A DNA stretch of 64,000 nt, from positions 124,001 to 188,000 of the forward strand of contig NZ_NEGA01000008.1 in assembly GCF_002135315.1 (NCBI RefSeq), written 5' to 3'. Positions 46,171 to 54,558 of this stretch are shown in pieces. The translations under genes were made by a program, and so were the position numbers. Each line of letters starts with the position of its first letter. The stretch's first letter is position 1. The stretch is from Acinetobacter sp. ANC 3903. Its GTDB lineage: Bacteria; Pseudomonadota; Gammaproteobacteria; Pseudomonadales; Moraxellaceae. A model generated the notes under the pieces. The model worked only from the letters and a program-made list of their open reading frames with translations. It made no database searches and was not told the origin of the DNA.

Positions 46171-47016
46171 ATGGCAAAAATCTTAATTTTATGCATCACT
46201 CTTAAAGATAGCATTGAAAGACAACAAAATATTACTCAACAGATTACGGCCTTAAAACAAGCAACTCCCGATATTCAAGTAGATTTTCAGTTTTTTGATG
46301 CGGTCTATGGTAAAAAACTGCCGCCTGAATATATTGTTTTTCTGGATTTAAGCCGCAAATTTGCAGGTCAGTGTGAACACGCTTTAGGTCCAAGTGAGTT
46401 TGGATGCTACTTAAGCCATATGAAAATTTGGCAAAGACTTTCTCAAGGCGATTATGCTGCCTATGACCGTGTCATCATTCTTGAAGATGATGTGATGGTG
46501 AACCTTAATCACATCAATGAAAAGTTGAAATCACTTATTCAGACCAATCCAGAATTTGCATTTTTAAGTGGTCATACTGAACCTTCACGTCGCAGAATCC
46601 GCGGCTATAGCAGTGAAGATGGTTTGTATTTCAATATGTCTGGTCCCAAAGACTTATATACAGGTGCGTTTGCTTATTCCATTACACCTGCAACGGCGCA
46701 AAAATTCATTGAAAAGCAAATTAAAAAATTATCTTATTTAGATGACTGGACTTACCTACTCAAGGGCTCAACCACTGCGCCATTTTATTATTGTTTTGAA
46801 CATAATGATGATATGCAAAGTAACATTGCTCCAGATCGCCAAATTTTCATGAAAAAGCCAAACCGCTTTAAAAAGAACTACCGAAAAATTAAAAATGATG
46901 TTTTTTCCCGTATTATCTCATTATTCTTATTTAAGAAAATTATTCGCTTGTCTGCATTTATTGCTGAAAATAAAAATGTTTTACAAACATTAAATTCCCA
47001 GCATAAGCAGGACTAA
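46171..47016 (+). CDS. GT25-family glycosyltransferase
   Basis: This 281-residue enzyme belongs to the LPS glycosyltransferase family 25 (LgtB/LpsA-like), often galactosyl- or glucosyltransferases. The signature parts are an N-terminal KILILCITLKDSIERQQ, the acceptor-loop GPSEFGCYLSHMKIWQ near residue 75, and the metal motif ILEDDV near residue 107. I prefer the ATG at 46171 to the in-frame TTG at 46159. It starts the plus-strand group in the middle of the outer-core locus and is divergent from rmlB. Confidence 0.87.
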   Translation: MAKILILCITLKDSIERQQNITQQITALKQATPDIQVDFQFFDAVYGKKLPPEYIVFLDLSRKFAGQCEHALGPSEFGCYLSHMKIWQRLSQGDYAAYDRVIILEDDVMVNLNHINEKLKSLIQTNPEFAFLSGHTEPSRRRIRGYSSEDGLYFNMSGPKDLYTGAFAYSITPATAQKFIEKQIKKLSYLDDWTYLLKGSTTAPFYYCFEHNDDMQSNIAPDRQIFMKKPNRFKKNYRKIKNDVFSRIISLFLFKKIIRLSAFIAENKNVLQTLNSQHKQD

Positions 47017-47020
47017 AATC

Positions 47021-48124
47021 ATGAAAAAATACCTTTTTATTCAGGATCACCTGTATGGCGGCGGCGCAGAACAGATTTGTATTGATACTGCGGTGGGGTT
47101 AAAAAATAATGGTCATCAAGTTACAGTTTTACTGTTAGACGGAACCCATATTCGCACTCACTACCCCGCTGATCTGGATGTTATTAAATTCAACATCACC
47201 CCTGAGTTTTTACAAGGTAGTATTAAAAAAAATAAGCTTAAACGTGTCAGCCTAGATCAGCAAAATGAACTAAAGCAGATCATAACTAATCTGAATCCGG
47301 ATACGATTATTGCTGGACATTCACATGCCTTTTGGCTATCGCCTATTTTATCTGGCAATGTTTGGTACTGGGTCCATGGTGATTCTTTAGGCTTAGTCAT
47401 GAAGAAAAACCTAGGCTTCTTTAAACATCTAGAAGCACTGAAAAAATTTATCCAATGTAAGCGTGCATGTAACTTTCTTTTTCAGGGCAAACAACTGGTC
47501 GTGGTTAATCAGGACATTGCCGATTTACTGAATAAACATGTCAAAAATGTCACAGTTAAAGTAATTCATAATGGAATTGATGTTGAACGTTTAACTCAAA
47601 ATATCGATTCACACACTGCCATTGAAAAAAAATGGGACAGCATTTTTGTAGGGCGCTTGTCTGAAGAGAAACAACCGGATGTTGCGCTACGTGCATTTGC
47701 ACAAGCCAATCTGAAGGGCCGCATGGCGATTGTGGGCGATGGCCCGATGCTGGAAGAATTAAAGCTTTTAGTCCAAGCGTTAAAGCTTGAAAATCGCGTT
47801 GATTTTTTAGGTTGGCAAAACCAGCCCAATCAATTTATTCAACAAAGCCGTAGTTTAATTTTATCTTCCAGAACAGAAGGTTCACCGCTGATTATTCCAG
47901 AAGCATTAATATTGGGCACACCTGTAGTCGCCTATAATTGTTGTGAAGGTGTGGAATTTCAGCTGTCATCAGGTGAACTACTCCAAGGATTAGTGCCTTT
48001 AAATGACCTTTCTGCCTTGGCAAAACAGCTTGAACTTGTTGTAAACACACCTTATGCAATTCGCGAGCAAGATAGGCAACGTCTCAGCATTGCAGAAATG
48101 GTTAAAGCTTTTGAAGCTCTCTAA
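47021..48124 (+). CDS. GT4-family glycosyltransferase
   Basis: This 367-residue retaining glycosyltransferase has the GT-B fold. The N-terminal GGGAEQICIDTAVGLKNNGHQVTVL and the C-terminal nucleotide-sugar site VGRLSEEKQPDVALRAF followed by SSRTEGSPLIIPEALILGTPVVA (E-x7-E motif) are complete. It lies 4 bp after the GT25 gene behind AGCAGGA. A role in building the outer core is likely; donor and acceptor are not known. Confidence 0.9.
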   Translation: MKKYLFIQDHLYGGGAEQICIDTAVGLKNNGHQVTVLLLDGTHIRTHYPADLDVIKFNITPEFLQGSIKKNKLKRVSLDQQNELKQIITNLNPDTIIAGHSHAFWLSPILSGNVWYWVHGDSLGLVMKKNLGFFKHLEALKKFIQCKRACNFLFQGKQLVVVNQDIADLLNKHVKNVTVKVIHNGIDVERLTQNIDSHTAIEKKWDSIFVGRLSEEKQPDVALRAFAQANLKGRMAIVGDGPMLEELKLLVQALKLENRVDFLGWQNQPNQFIQQSRSLILSSRTEGSPLIIPEALILGTPVVAYNCCEGVEFQLSSGELLQGLVPLNDLSALAKQLELVVNTPYAIREQDRQRLSIAEMVKAFEAL

Positions 48125-48165
48125 ATTCAGCAAGCACCGCGATTAATTTATTTTGAGAATTTGTG

Positions 48166-49056
48166 ATGTCATTGTCTCGTATCTTGTTAAAAAAATGGTA
48201 TAAATTTCAACAAAACCAGCATGCCAAAAAATTTGATTCACACTGGTATATGCGTTTTGGCTGGCTTGATCAGCCCTTAAAAAGCCAAGCGCAATTACAT
48301 GATTTATTTGAAATCCATTCGCCTAGACAATTCACCTTTGCAGATTGCTTCTATGTACAGGAAAATGATCGTCATTTCATTTTCTTTGAAGAAGTGGATG
48401 ATGTTCATCCCGTTGGTTTTCTGTCAGTTTTAGAAGTATTTAAAGATGGGTCATATACAGAACCCCAGACCATTTTAAAACTGGATTATCACCTGTCTTA
48501 TCCATGCGTGTTTAAGGTCGAAAATGACTGGTATATGATTCCTGAAAGCAGTGCCAATAAAACCATTGAACTTTGGAAATGTACTGAGTTCCCACTAAAA
48601 TGGGAAAAACATTCCAATATTTTAGAAGGTATTGAAGCAGTCGATAGCACACCTTTTTACCATGAAGGCATGTGGTACCTGTTTACCTCGACACGTAGAA
48701 ACTGTAAAAAGTTTGGTGACCGTTTGGACCTGTTCTTTACTGAGGATATTCTCAATCCAAACTGGCAAGAACATCCGCAAAACCCGGTATGTAAAGGTCA
48801 GCAACAGTTCCGCATGGCAGGAAAACCTTTTATTTACAACGACAAACTGGTTCGACCAAGCCAGGACTCACTCAAACGCTATGGCGGCAATATTGAGTTG
48901 AAAGAAATTATTCAACTTAGCCCGACAGTTTATCAAGAGCAGCTTTTAGAAGTAGTATTGCCAGACTGGAATAGCGAAGATGATGGCTGCCATACCATTA
49001 ATGCCGAAAATAACTTTGTAGTACTGGATGCAATTCGTCTATCTGCTAAAAAATAA
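48166..49056 (+). CDS. Beta-propeller glycosyl hydrolase/transferase-like protein of the OC locus
   Basis: This 296-residue protein has repeated segments such as ADCFYVQENDRHFIFFEE, YPCVFKVENDWYMIPESS and DSTPFYHEGMWYLFTST. They suggest the five-bladed propeller seen in glycosyl hydrolase 43-like proteins and in GINT1-like glucosamine transferases. A protein of this kind, sometimes called ghy or orf, occurs in OC loci of A. baumannii. The reaction is unknown. I choose the ATG at 48166 over the GTG at 48163. It ends back to back with the convergent GT4 gene, with no spacer at all. Confidence 0.78.
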   Translation: MSLSRILLKKWYKFQQNQHAKKFDSHWYMRFGWLDQPLKSQAQLHDLFEIHSPRQFTFADCFYVQENDRHFIFFEEVDDVHPVGFLSVLEVFKDGSYTEPQTILKLDYHLSYPCVFKVENDWYMIPESSANKTIELWKCTEFPLKWEKHSNILEGIEAVDSTPFYHEGMWYLFTSTRRNCKKFGDRLDLFFTEDILNPNWQEHPQNPVCKGQQQFRMAGKPFIYNDKLVRPSQDSLKRYGGNIELKEIIQLSPTVYQEQLLEVVLPDWNSEDDGCHTINAENNFVVLDAIRLSAKK

Positions 49057-50091
49057 TTAAGCCTTCAGCAAATGCTCATAAATCTTGAGCGTTTGCTCGG
49101 TCATTGCAGCCACGGTTAATTCTGCTTTGGCTTTAGCAAATAAAGGCTGAAAATCCTGTTGGGCAGGTACATTTAACGCATTTTGAATGGCATGCTGTAA
49201 TCCCTGGACATCGCCAATCTCAGCCAAATAGGCTTCCGGCAGCCATTCAACCACACCATTCACCTTCGTTGCAGCCATGACTTTGTCTGCTTGTAAAGCT
49301 TCCACCATCACCAGTGGAAAACCTTCCCGGTCGGAGGAAAGCACGACTACATCGGCCAACTGCACCAGATCACGTACATCGGTTCGAAAGCCTAAAAATG
49401 CCACCTGGTTTTGCATTTTCAATTCAATGACTTGTTGCTCAAGTGCTGGACGCAATGAACCATCGCCCACAATCCAAAGATTCGCATCAATACCCTGCAT
49501 GGATTGAATCAATAATGCAATATTTTTGACGGGCTCTAAACGGCCAATGCACATCACATTTTTTTTGTCCGCATCTAAGGCAGGAAATTGCTTATCAATT
49601 TCTGCTTTCAAAACCTGCTTTTGTGCATCTGTCAGGCTGGGCTGCGCATATACGCCGTTGTAAACAACATGCGCTTTCGACTCAGGAATCCCTTGGGTTA
49701 ATGCCTGACTTACGGCAATCACTGCATCTCCCACCAGATAAGCAGATTTATTCTTTTTCGTACCGTGAACAGTCGTCACCACTTTGACATTGGCTAAAAA
49801 TGGCCGAATCCGGGAAACCAGTTCAGCCGCCTTGCCAGCTTGGGCATGTACAATATCAGGCTGAATCTGCTGGATGAGTGATTTCAGTTGCCACAATAAA
49901 AAGATATTCCAGCGACTCCGGGCAAAATCTACGGAATGAAAATGCACCTGCTGATTAAACTTTTCTGCATAACACGGATGCGCAATCATATGCACCTCAT
50001 GCTGCAATGACATTTCGTTGGCCAGGTTAAACGTATGCTGCTCCAGGCCACCGACACCGCCACTGGTTGCCAAAACCTGAACGATCTTCAT
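49057..50091 (-). CDS. GT4-family glycosyltransferase (GtrOC4-like)
   Basis: This 344-residue retaining enzyme has the GT-B fold, with GGVGGLEQHTFNLANEM at the N-terminus and the donor site CIGRLEPVKNIALLIQSM followed by SSDREGFPLVMVEALQADKVMAA. It is last in the ilvE-side operon and overlaps the GT2 gene by ATGA. Its place matches gtrOC4 in described A. baumannii OC loci; this is a positional inference. It probably adds a core sugar on the cytoplasmic face. Confidence 0.88.
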   Translation of the reverse strand: MKIVQVLATSGGVGGLEQHTFNLANEMSLQHEVHMIAHPCYAEKFNQQVHFHSVDFARSRWNIFLLWQLKSLIQQIQPDIVHAQAGKAAELVSRIRPFLANVKVVTTVHGTKKNKSAYLVGDAVIAVSQALTQGIPESKAHVVYNGVYAQPSLTDAQKQVLKAEIDKQFPALDADKKNVMCIGRLEPVKNIALLIQSMQGIDANLWIVGDGSLRPALEQQVIELKMQNQVAFLGFRTDVRDLVQLADVVVLSSDREGFPLVMVEALQADKVMAATKVNGVVEWLPEAYLAEIGDVQGLQHAIQNALNVPAQQDFQPLFAKAKAELTVAAMTEQTLKIYEHLLKA

Positions 50092-50864
50092 GTTTTGTCC
50101 TGTTTATTCTTGGACGCATTTTGATACTGTTCAAACAGCTTGGCTTCTTTTAGAAAAGCATAAAATGCATTGATCATGCTGTTCACAAAACCGCGCCAGC
50201 CATTCAGGCAACTACGGCGGATAAAATAGGATTTTAAGAAGGTCACAGGCATGACCAGACTCAATTTTAACAAGCTGGGCTTTTTGCCTTTTTGAAATTT
50301 TTCAGCAGCTTTCAAATTGGAATACTGGTTGTTTTTTTCAACTTTAACGAAGATGCTAGATTCACCATAGTGGTAAATATCGCCTTCAGCACGGACACTC
50401 TGACCATCTACAATCACATTTTCATGGACTTTATTTTCCAGGTCATAATGTCCTTTGCTTTTGCGAAAAAAGCGCACTTTGGCATGCTTTTTCGTGTGCT
50501 TGCTGTTCGGCACACCCAAGAATACATCGTTAATGGGCGTAATTAAGGCATCAAGTTGATTGGCCTGAATGGTCTGTTCAATTTCGTTTTTCAACTCGGG
50601 TGACAACACTTCATCGCCATCCAGATTCAGCACCCAATCATGTTGACACTGCGCCAGAGCCAGACTTTTTTGTCCGGCATAACCCTGCCAGTCTTGGTGC
50701 GAAATACGCACATTAGGAAATGACTGGGCAATGGCATAAGTATCATCTATACTGCCAGAATCCAGAATAATTACTTCAGCAAAATCACGCACACTATTTA
50801 AAGTGTCTTCAAGCCATGCGCCGCAATTTAAAGTGACGATATAAACACTACATGGAATACTCAT
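50088..50864 (-). CDS. GT2-family glycosyltransferase (WaaE-like, GtrOC3-like)
   Basis: This 258-residue GT-A enzyme resembles the WaaE/KdtX family that puts glucose on the inner core. The motifs are VTLNCGAWLEDTLNSV at the start, ILDSGSIDD near residue 33, WQGYAGQKSLAL near residue 58 and the metal motif NLDGDEVL near residue 78. It overlaps its two operon neighbours by 4 nt on each side. By position it corresponds to gtrOC3. Confidence 0.88.
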   Translation of the reverse strand: MSIPCSVYIVTLNCGAWLEDTLNSVRDFAEVIILDSGSIDDTYAIAQSFPNVRISHQDWQGYAGQKSLALAQCQHDWVLNLDGDEVLSPELKNEIEQTIQANQLDALITPINDVFLGVPNSKHTKKHAKVRFFRKSKGHYDLENKVHENVIVDGQSVRAEGDIYHYGESSIFVKVEKNNQYSNLKAAEKFQKGKKPSLLKLSLVMPVTFLKSYFIRRSCLNGWRGFVNSMINAFYAFLKEAKLFEQYQNASKNKQDKT

Positions 50865-51613
50865 AATTTATAACGTCCTTTGGCTAAGGCAATACGCATT
50901 TGTAAGGCATTCATTGCCCCGTGTGTGCTGACACGAGGAATATTAAATTGATTTTCAGCTGTATAGGCTTCGATTTTTTTGCGAGTAGATACCGCATTTT
51001 TAAAGCCGATTTCTTTGGCCATTTGCTGATGCTTTTCATTAAAACGGCCAAAAGGATAAGCAAAACTTGGACAGCGACCCACCAATGCTTCTACATCCTG
51101 TTTGGAGGTGTGCATTTCTGCAAAAGCTTGCTCATCGGACAGTTTCAGTAAATTGACATGATGCTGTGTATGCGCACCAAACTCAATCACGCCTGAATCA
51201 GACATTTCACGAATCTGTTCAGAGCTGAGTTTTTCAATGCCTTCAATTTGAGTTGCCAGGAAAATGGTCGCCTTAGCATGATATTTTTTTAGCAAGGGAT
51301 AGGCATATTGATAATTATCTAAAAAACCATCATCAAAGGATAATGCCACAATATTTTTTTGCCCTTGAAACTGCTCCAGTTCCGAAACAAAACAGAAGGT
51401 AGATTGCTTTTTGCTCAGATAGTGCAGCAGTTGCTCGAACTTGGCTGGCGGCATATTCATGCCTGAAGCTTCTGCATGTGGTGTCACCTGATGTAGCATG
51501 ACTATTCTTGGCAGACTGGCACTACGAAATGGTAGCCAAAAGGTATAATTTCCCAGCAGATATAAAACTGCCGCAAAGACGACTAAACCCAGCACCACAT
51601 ACAATAACCACAT
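50861..51613 (-). CDS. Polysaccharide deacetylase (Pda-like, NodB domain)
   Basis: This 250-residue protein has an N-terminal transmembrane anchor (about residues 3-24) and a NodB homology domain. The metal site shows SFDDGFLDN (catalytic Asp pair) near residue 94 and HTQHH (H-x3-H) near residue 147, and the PFGRFNE segment near residue 193. Deacetylation of an N-acetylhexosamine in the outer core would leave a free amino group and alter surface charge. In A. baumannii OC loci the gene is called pda1. It overlaps both neighbours. Confidence 0.88.
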   Translation of the reverse strand: MWLLYVVLGLVVFAAVLYLLGNYTFWLPFRSASLPRIVMLHQVTPHAEASGMNMPPAKFEQLLHYLSKKQSTFCFVSELEQFQGQKNIVALSFDDGFLDNYQYAYPLLKKYHAKATIFLATQIEGIEKLSSEQIREMSDSGVIEFGAHTQHHVNLLKLSDEQAFAEMHTSKQDVEALVGRCPSFAYPFGRFNEKHQQMAKEIGFKNAVSTRKKIEAYTAENQFNIPRVSTHGAMNALQMRIALAKGRYKL

Positions 51614-52641
51614 TATGCATATACCTCATGCGACCATTCATAGGCTTCAGACAAAGGCTTATCAAATGTCACTTCAACCATAAACTGGGTAATTCGTTGA
51701 GCATTAAAACTACTGCGTGTTTTTTGCCAACCCGCTTCTGCCATACGTTTGGCCTCAGCGGGATGCTCTGCGTAAAACTTAATTTTTTCAGCTAAATCAA
51801 ATTGATCATCAAAGTAAACGATTTCCTGATCCGTATAGAGTTTTTCAAAGCCCGGAATGCGTGGACTAAATGTTAATAAGCCATTGCCTGTAAGCTGCAC
51901 AATCCGGTCAGAACTATATAGCGTGACATCATTTTTACGTGAATAATTCAGTCCCATACGCGATTCAGACAACACTTTATAGTAGCCTTTACCATAAACG
52001 CCGGGTTGTTCGAAACAGCCATAATACTGATATTGAATGTGGTTATTCTTTAAGGTATCAGCCAAATCTTTGAGGAATTTTTCACGCTCCGGCTCTTTAT
52101 ACACCACGCCACAGAAAATAAATTCCTTATCAATATTGTTTGATTCAAACTGTTTTAATTGTTCTACATTTCGGTGTCCCACATTCGGCATATAGGCCAC
52201 TTTTAAATGCGGCTGTTTTAGTTTTCTCAGATACTCACCGCCCGTGGTGCAGAAAATGGCATCCAGATAGGGTGAAAATTCACGAACAAAGCCGAGTTTC
52301 TGTTCTAGATACAAAGGGTCTACGTACCAAAAGGCAATTTTTGTTTGTGGATAGCGCTGCTTGATTTCTTTGAGCACATTTGGACTCATCAAGTCACTAT
52401 GTCCCACCAAAACCAGATCAGGCTCAATATTATCCACAATTTTTAGAATTTCTTTATTGGCCCAGCTAGCACCGAATTTTTTGGTTTTAAAGACTGTCCC
52501 CATGCGCGCCATATCGCGAAAACTAAAATCATAAACAAAATGACCATTTTCAATTAAACCCGCTGAAATTTTGCGGTCTGTACAGTAAAAATGCGCGCCT
52601 TGTTTATTAAAGCCAAAATTCGCAATATGTAAAATTTTCAT
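51613..52641 (-). CDS. Glycosyltransferase-like protein of the OC locus (GtrOC2-like)
   Basis: This 342-residue protein has the layout of GT-B glycosyltransferases of the CgeB-like kind. Supporting parts are ILHIANFGFNKQGAHFYCTDRKISAG at the start, FCTTGGEYLRKLKQPHLKVAYMPN near residue 130, and a C-terminal CgeB-like segment with LSESRMGLNYSRKNDVTLYSSDRIVQLTGNGLLTFSPRIPGFEKLY. It shares one base with the deacetylase gene and lies 12 bp from the ELM1-like gene. By position it corresponds to gtrOC2. Confidence 0.82.
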   Translation of the reverse strand: MKILHIANFGFNKQGAHFYCTDRKISAGLIENGHFVYDFSFRDMARMGTVFKTKKFGASWANKEILKIVDNIEPDLVLVGHSDLMSPNVLKEIKQRYPQTKIAFWYVDPLYLEQKLGFVREFSPYLDAIFCTTGGEYLRKLKQPHLKVAYMPNVGHRNVEQLKQFESNNIDKEFIFCGVVYKEPEREKFLKDLADTLKNNHIQYQYYGCFEQPGVYGKGYYKVLSESRMGLNYSRKNDVTLYSSDRIVQLTGNGLLTFSPRIPGFEKLYTDQEIVYFDDQFDLAEKIKFYAEHPAEAKRMAEAGWQKTRSSFNAQRITQFMVEVTFDKPLSEAYEWSHEVYA

Positions 52642-52653
52642 GAAAAAACAACT

Positions 52654-53532
52654 CTATGTTTTCAATAATATATCAGCAACCCGGGTTGCTTCATTCAGTT
52701 TTAAATTCAATAGATTATGATGTGGTTTATCTGACGATGCCGATAAAAGCTGATCTAATAACGTGGTGATTCTATCAGATTTCAAACTGTCTATTCCAAT
52801 AACTCCAACCTTACATCCCGCTGTTAGTGCCTCAAAAATCATTGAAACACTATCTTCAGTCACCCAAACGGCTTCGGCCTGCTGCATTTCTTCAAAAATC
52901 CAGCCTTGCGGCGTGTCTTCCACTGGAAAAATCTGTAACTGGTTTGCATAAGGCTGTGCAGATAAATGTGCAAAGAATTCTTTTGGTGTACGGCGTGAGG
53001 TGGTTAAAATAATGTCAGCATTTGGATTATGCTGCACAATATTCTGAATTGCCTGCAACACCTTTTCTTCATTCCACTGATGACGTTTGGAAGAACCCCC
53101 TAAAGCAATCAGGATACGATTGGCTTGATGACGCTGTTCATTGACAATCGGGTTTAAAGCGCCTTGGGTGGTGATGACATGCCTGGATTCAAGTACGCCA
53201 TCATGTTCAGGAATAATGGCGTAATTAAACCAGGCAACCGGAAAATTCGGTTTCATTAAAATGACGGTTTTCGCTTGAGGATATACTTTTCCCAACAGCA
53301 AAACCCGTAATTGCGTATGACTGCCTACACCAAAAATATAATCCGGCTTTTGTTCAAACAGCGCTAATTGATGACTCAACATGCCTTTTAACAGCGTGAA
53401 AATTGGCAATTGCTGAATGGATATTTCCTGAAAAGTCACTTCGCTATTGCTTAGGCGCTGCATTGCCTTATACAAACCGACTGCTTGCGAACGGTGCCCC
53501 GCTTTACCATCACTGACGTAGACAATATGCAT
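52654..53532 (-). CDS. ELM1-like/GtrOC1 predicted glycosyltransferase
   Basis: This 292-residue protein matches the mitochondrial fission ELM1 family (PF06258), which has a GT-B-like fold. It shows SDGKAGHRSQAVGLYKAM at the N-terminus, IALGGSSKRHQW near residue 165 and WVTEDSVSMIFEALTAGCKVGVI near residue 230. In A. baumannii the gene next to ilvE in the OC locus, gtrOC1, is of this kind and may act on the first outer-core sugar. It is first of the five-gene operon. The ilvE terminator leaves only about 30 bp before its start codon. Confidence 0.85.
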   Translation of the reverse strand: MHIVYVSDGKAGHRSQAVGLYKAMQRLSNSEVTFQEISIQQLPIFTLLKGMLSHQLALFEQKPDYIFGVGSHTQLRVLLLGKVYPQAKTVILMKPNFPVAWFNYAIIPEHDGVLESRHVITTQGALNPIVNEQRHQANRILIALGGSSKRHQWNEEKVLQAIQNIVQHNPNADIILTTSRRTPKEFFAHLSAQPYANQLQIFPVEDTPQGWIFEEMQQAEAVWVTEDSVSMIFEALTAGCKVGVIGIDSLKSDRITTLLDQLLSASSDKPHHNLLNLKLNEATRVADILLKT

Positions 53533-53564
53533 GTTGTATTGTTTCCTTTCACAGCCTAAAGCAA

Positions 53565-53596
53565 TAAAAAAAGGCGAAACTTTCGTTCCGCCTTTT
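53565..53596 (-). terminator. ilvE terminator
   Basis: On the minus strand aaaaggcggaac pairs with gtttcgcctttt (one mismatch each side of the loop) followed by T7. It ends the glnE-ilvE transcript and separates it from the outer-core operon. Confidence 0.85.
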
Positions 53597-53613
53597 CATC
53601 TTAACCGATCGAC

Positions 53614-54540
53614 TTATTTTACGTAAGTTAACCAGTGTGCATATTTAGGATCTTTACCCTGAACTGCATCAAAGAATGCTTTCTGGATTTTTGTTGTAAT
53701 TGGACCACGACAGCCTTCACCAATTATACGGTCATCATATTCACGGATAGGCGTCACTTCAGCTGCAGTACCTGTGAAGAACGCTTCATCACCGATATAG
53801 AATTCGTCACGGGTAATACGGCGTTCAACCACTTCAATGCCCAAGTCTTTGGCAATGGTAATGATGGTTTGACGGGTAATACCGTCTAAAGCACCGCCAG
53901 CGATATCCGGTGTATGCAATGCACCATCTTTTACCAAGAATACGTTTTCGCCAGAACCTTGGCATACATAACCTTGTGGATCCATCAGCATGGCTTCGTC
54001 ATAACCAGAATGTGCCACCTCTTGGTGTGCAAGAATAGACAAAGTATAGTTACCAGAAGCTTTTGCTTTACACATGGTCACGTTTGGATGGTGGTGGGTA
54101 AATGATGAAGTTTTAACGCGAATACCTTTCGCCATCGCTTCTTCACCGAGGTAAGCACCCCAGCCCCATGCCGCTACTGTGGCATGAATTGTATTATTTG
54201 TTGCAGCAATACCGAGCTTTTCAGAACCAATAAAAATAATTGGGCGCAAATAGCATGAAGCCAATTTATTTTCGCGCACGACATCAATTTGAGCTTGCTC
54301 AAGTACCGCCTGATCAAATGGAACTTTCATTTGATAGATTTTTGCAGAGTTCAGCAAACGTTTGGTATGGTCTTGGAGACGGAAAATCGCGGTACCATTT
54401 GGTGTTTCATAAGCACGGACACCCTCAAAGACCCCCATACTGTAATGTAAGGTATGAGTTAGGACGTGGACTTTTGCCTCACGCCAGTCAACCATTTGTC
54501 CATCTTGCCAAATAAAACCATCACGATCAGCCAAATTCAT
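53614..54540 (-). CDS. ilvE: Branched-chain amino acid aminotransferase
   Basis: IlvE catalyses the last step of valine, leucine and isoleucine synthesis with PLP. The 308-residue class IV aminotransferase has HTLHYSMGVFEGVRAY near residue 30, the PLP lysine in KAKASGNYTLSILAHQEV near residue 159, and EVTPIREYDDRIIG. The start is the ATG at 54540 with GGAG 8 nt upstream; the in-frame GTG at 54549 is too close to that site. It lies 18 bp after glnE on the same strand and forms the right border of the OC locus. Confidence 0.96.
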   Translation of the reverse strand: MNLADRDGFIWQDGQMVDWREAKVHVLTHTLHYSMGVFEGVRAYETPNGTAIFRLQDHTKRLLNSAKIYQMKVPFDQAVLEQAQIDVVRENKLASCYLRPIIFIGSEKLGIAATNNTIHATVAAWGWGAYLGEEAMAKGIRVKTSSFTHHHPNVTMCKAKASGNYTLSILAHQEVAHSGYDEAMLMDPQGYVCQGSGENVFLVKDGALHTPDIAGGALDGITRQTIITIAKDLGIEVVERRITRDEFYIGDEAFFTGTAAEVTPIREYDDRIIGEGCRGPITTKIQKAFFDAVQGKDPKYAHWLTYVK

Positions 54541-54558
54541 GGCACACACTCCAAATTT

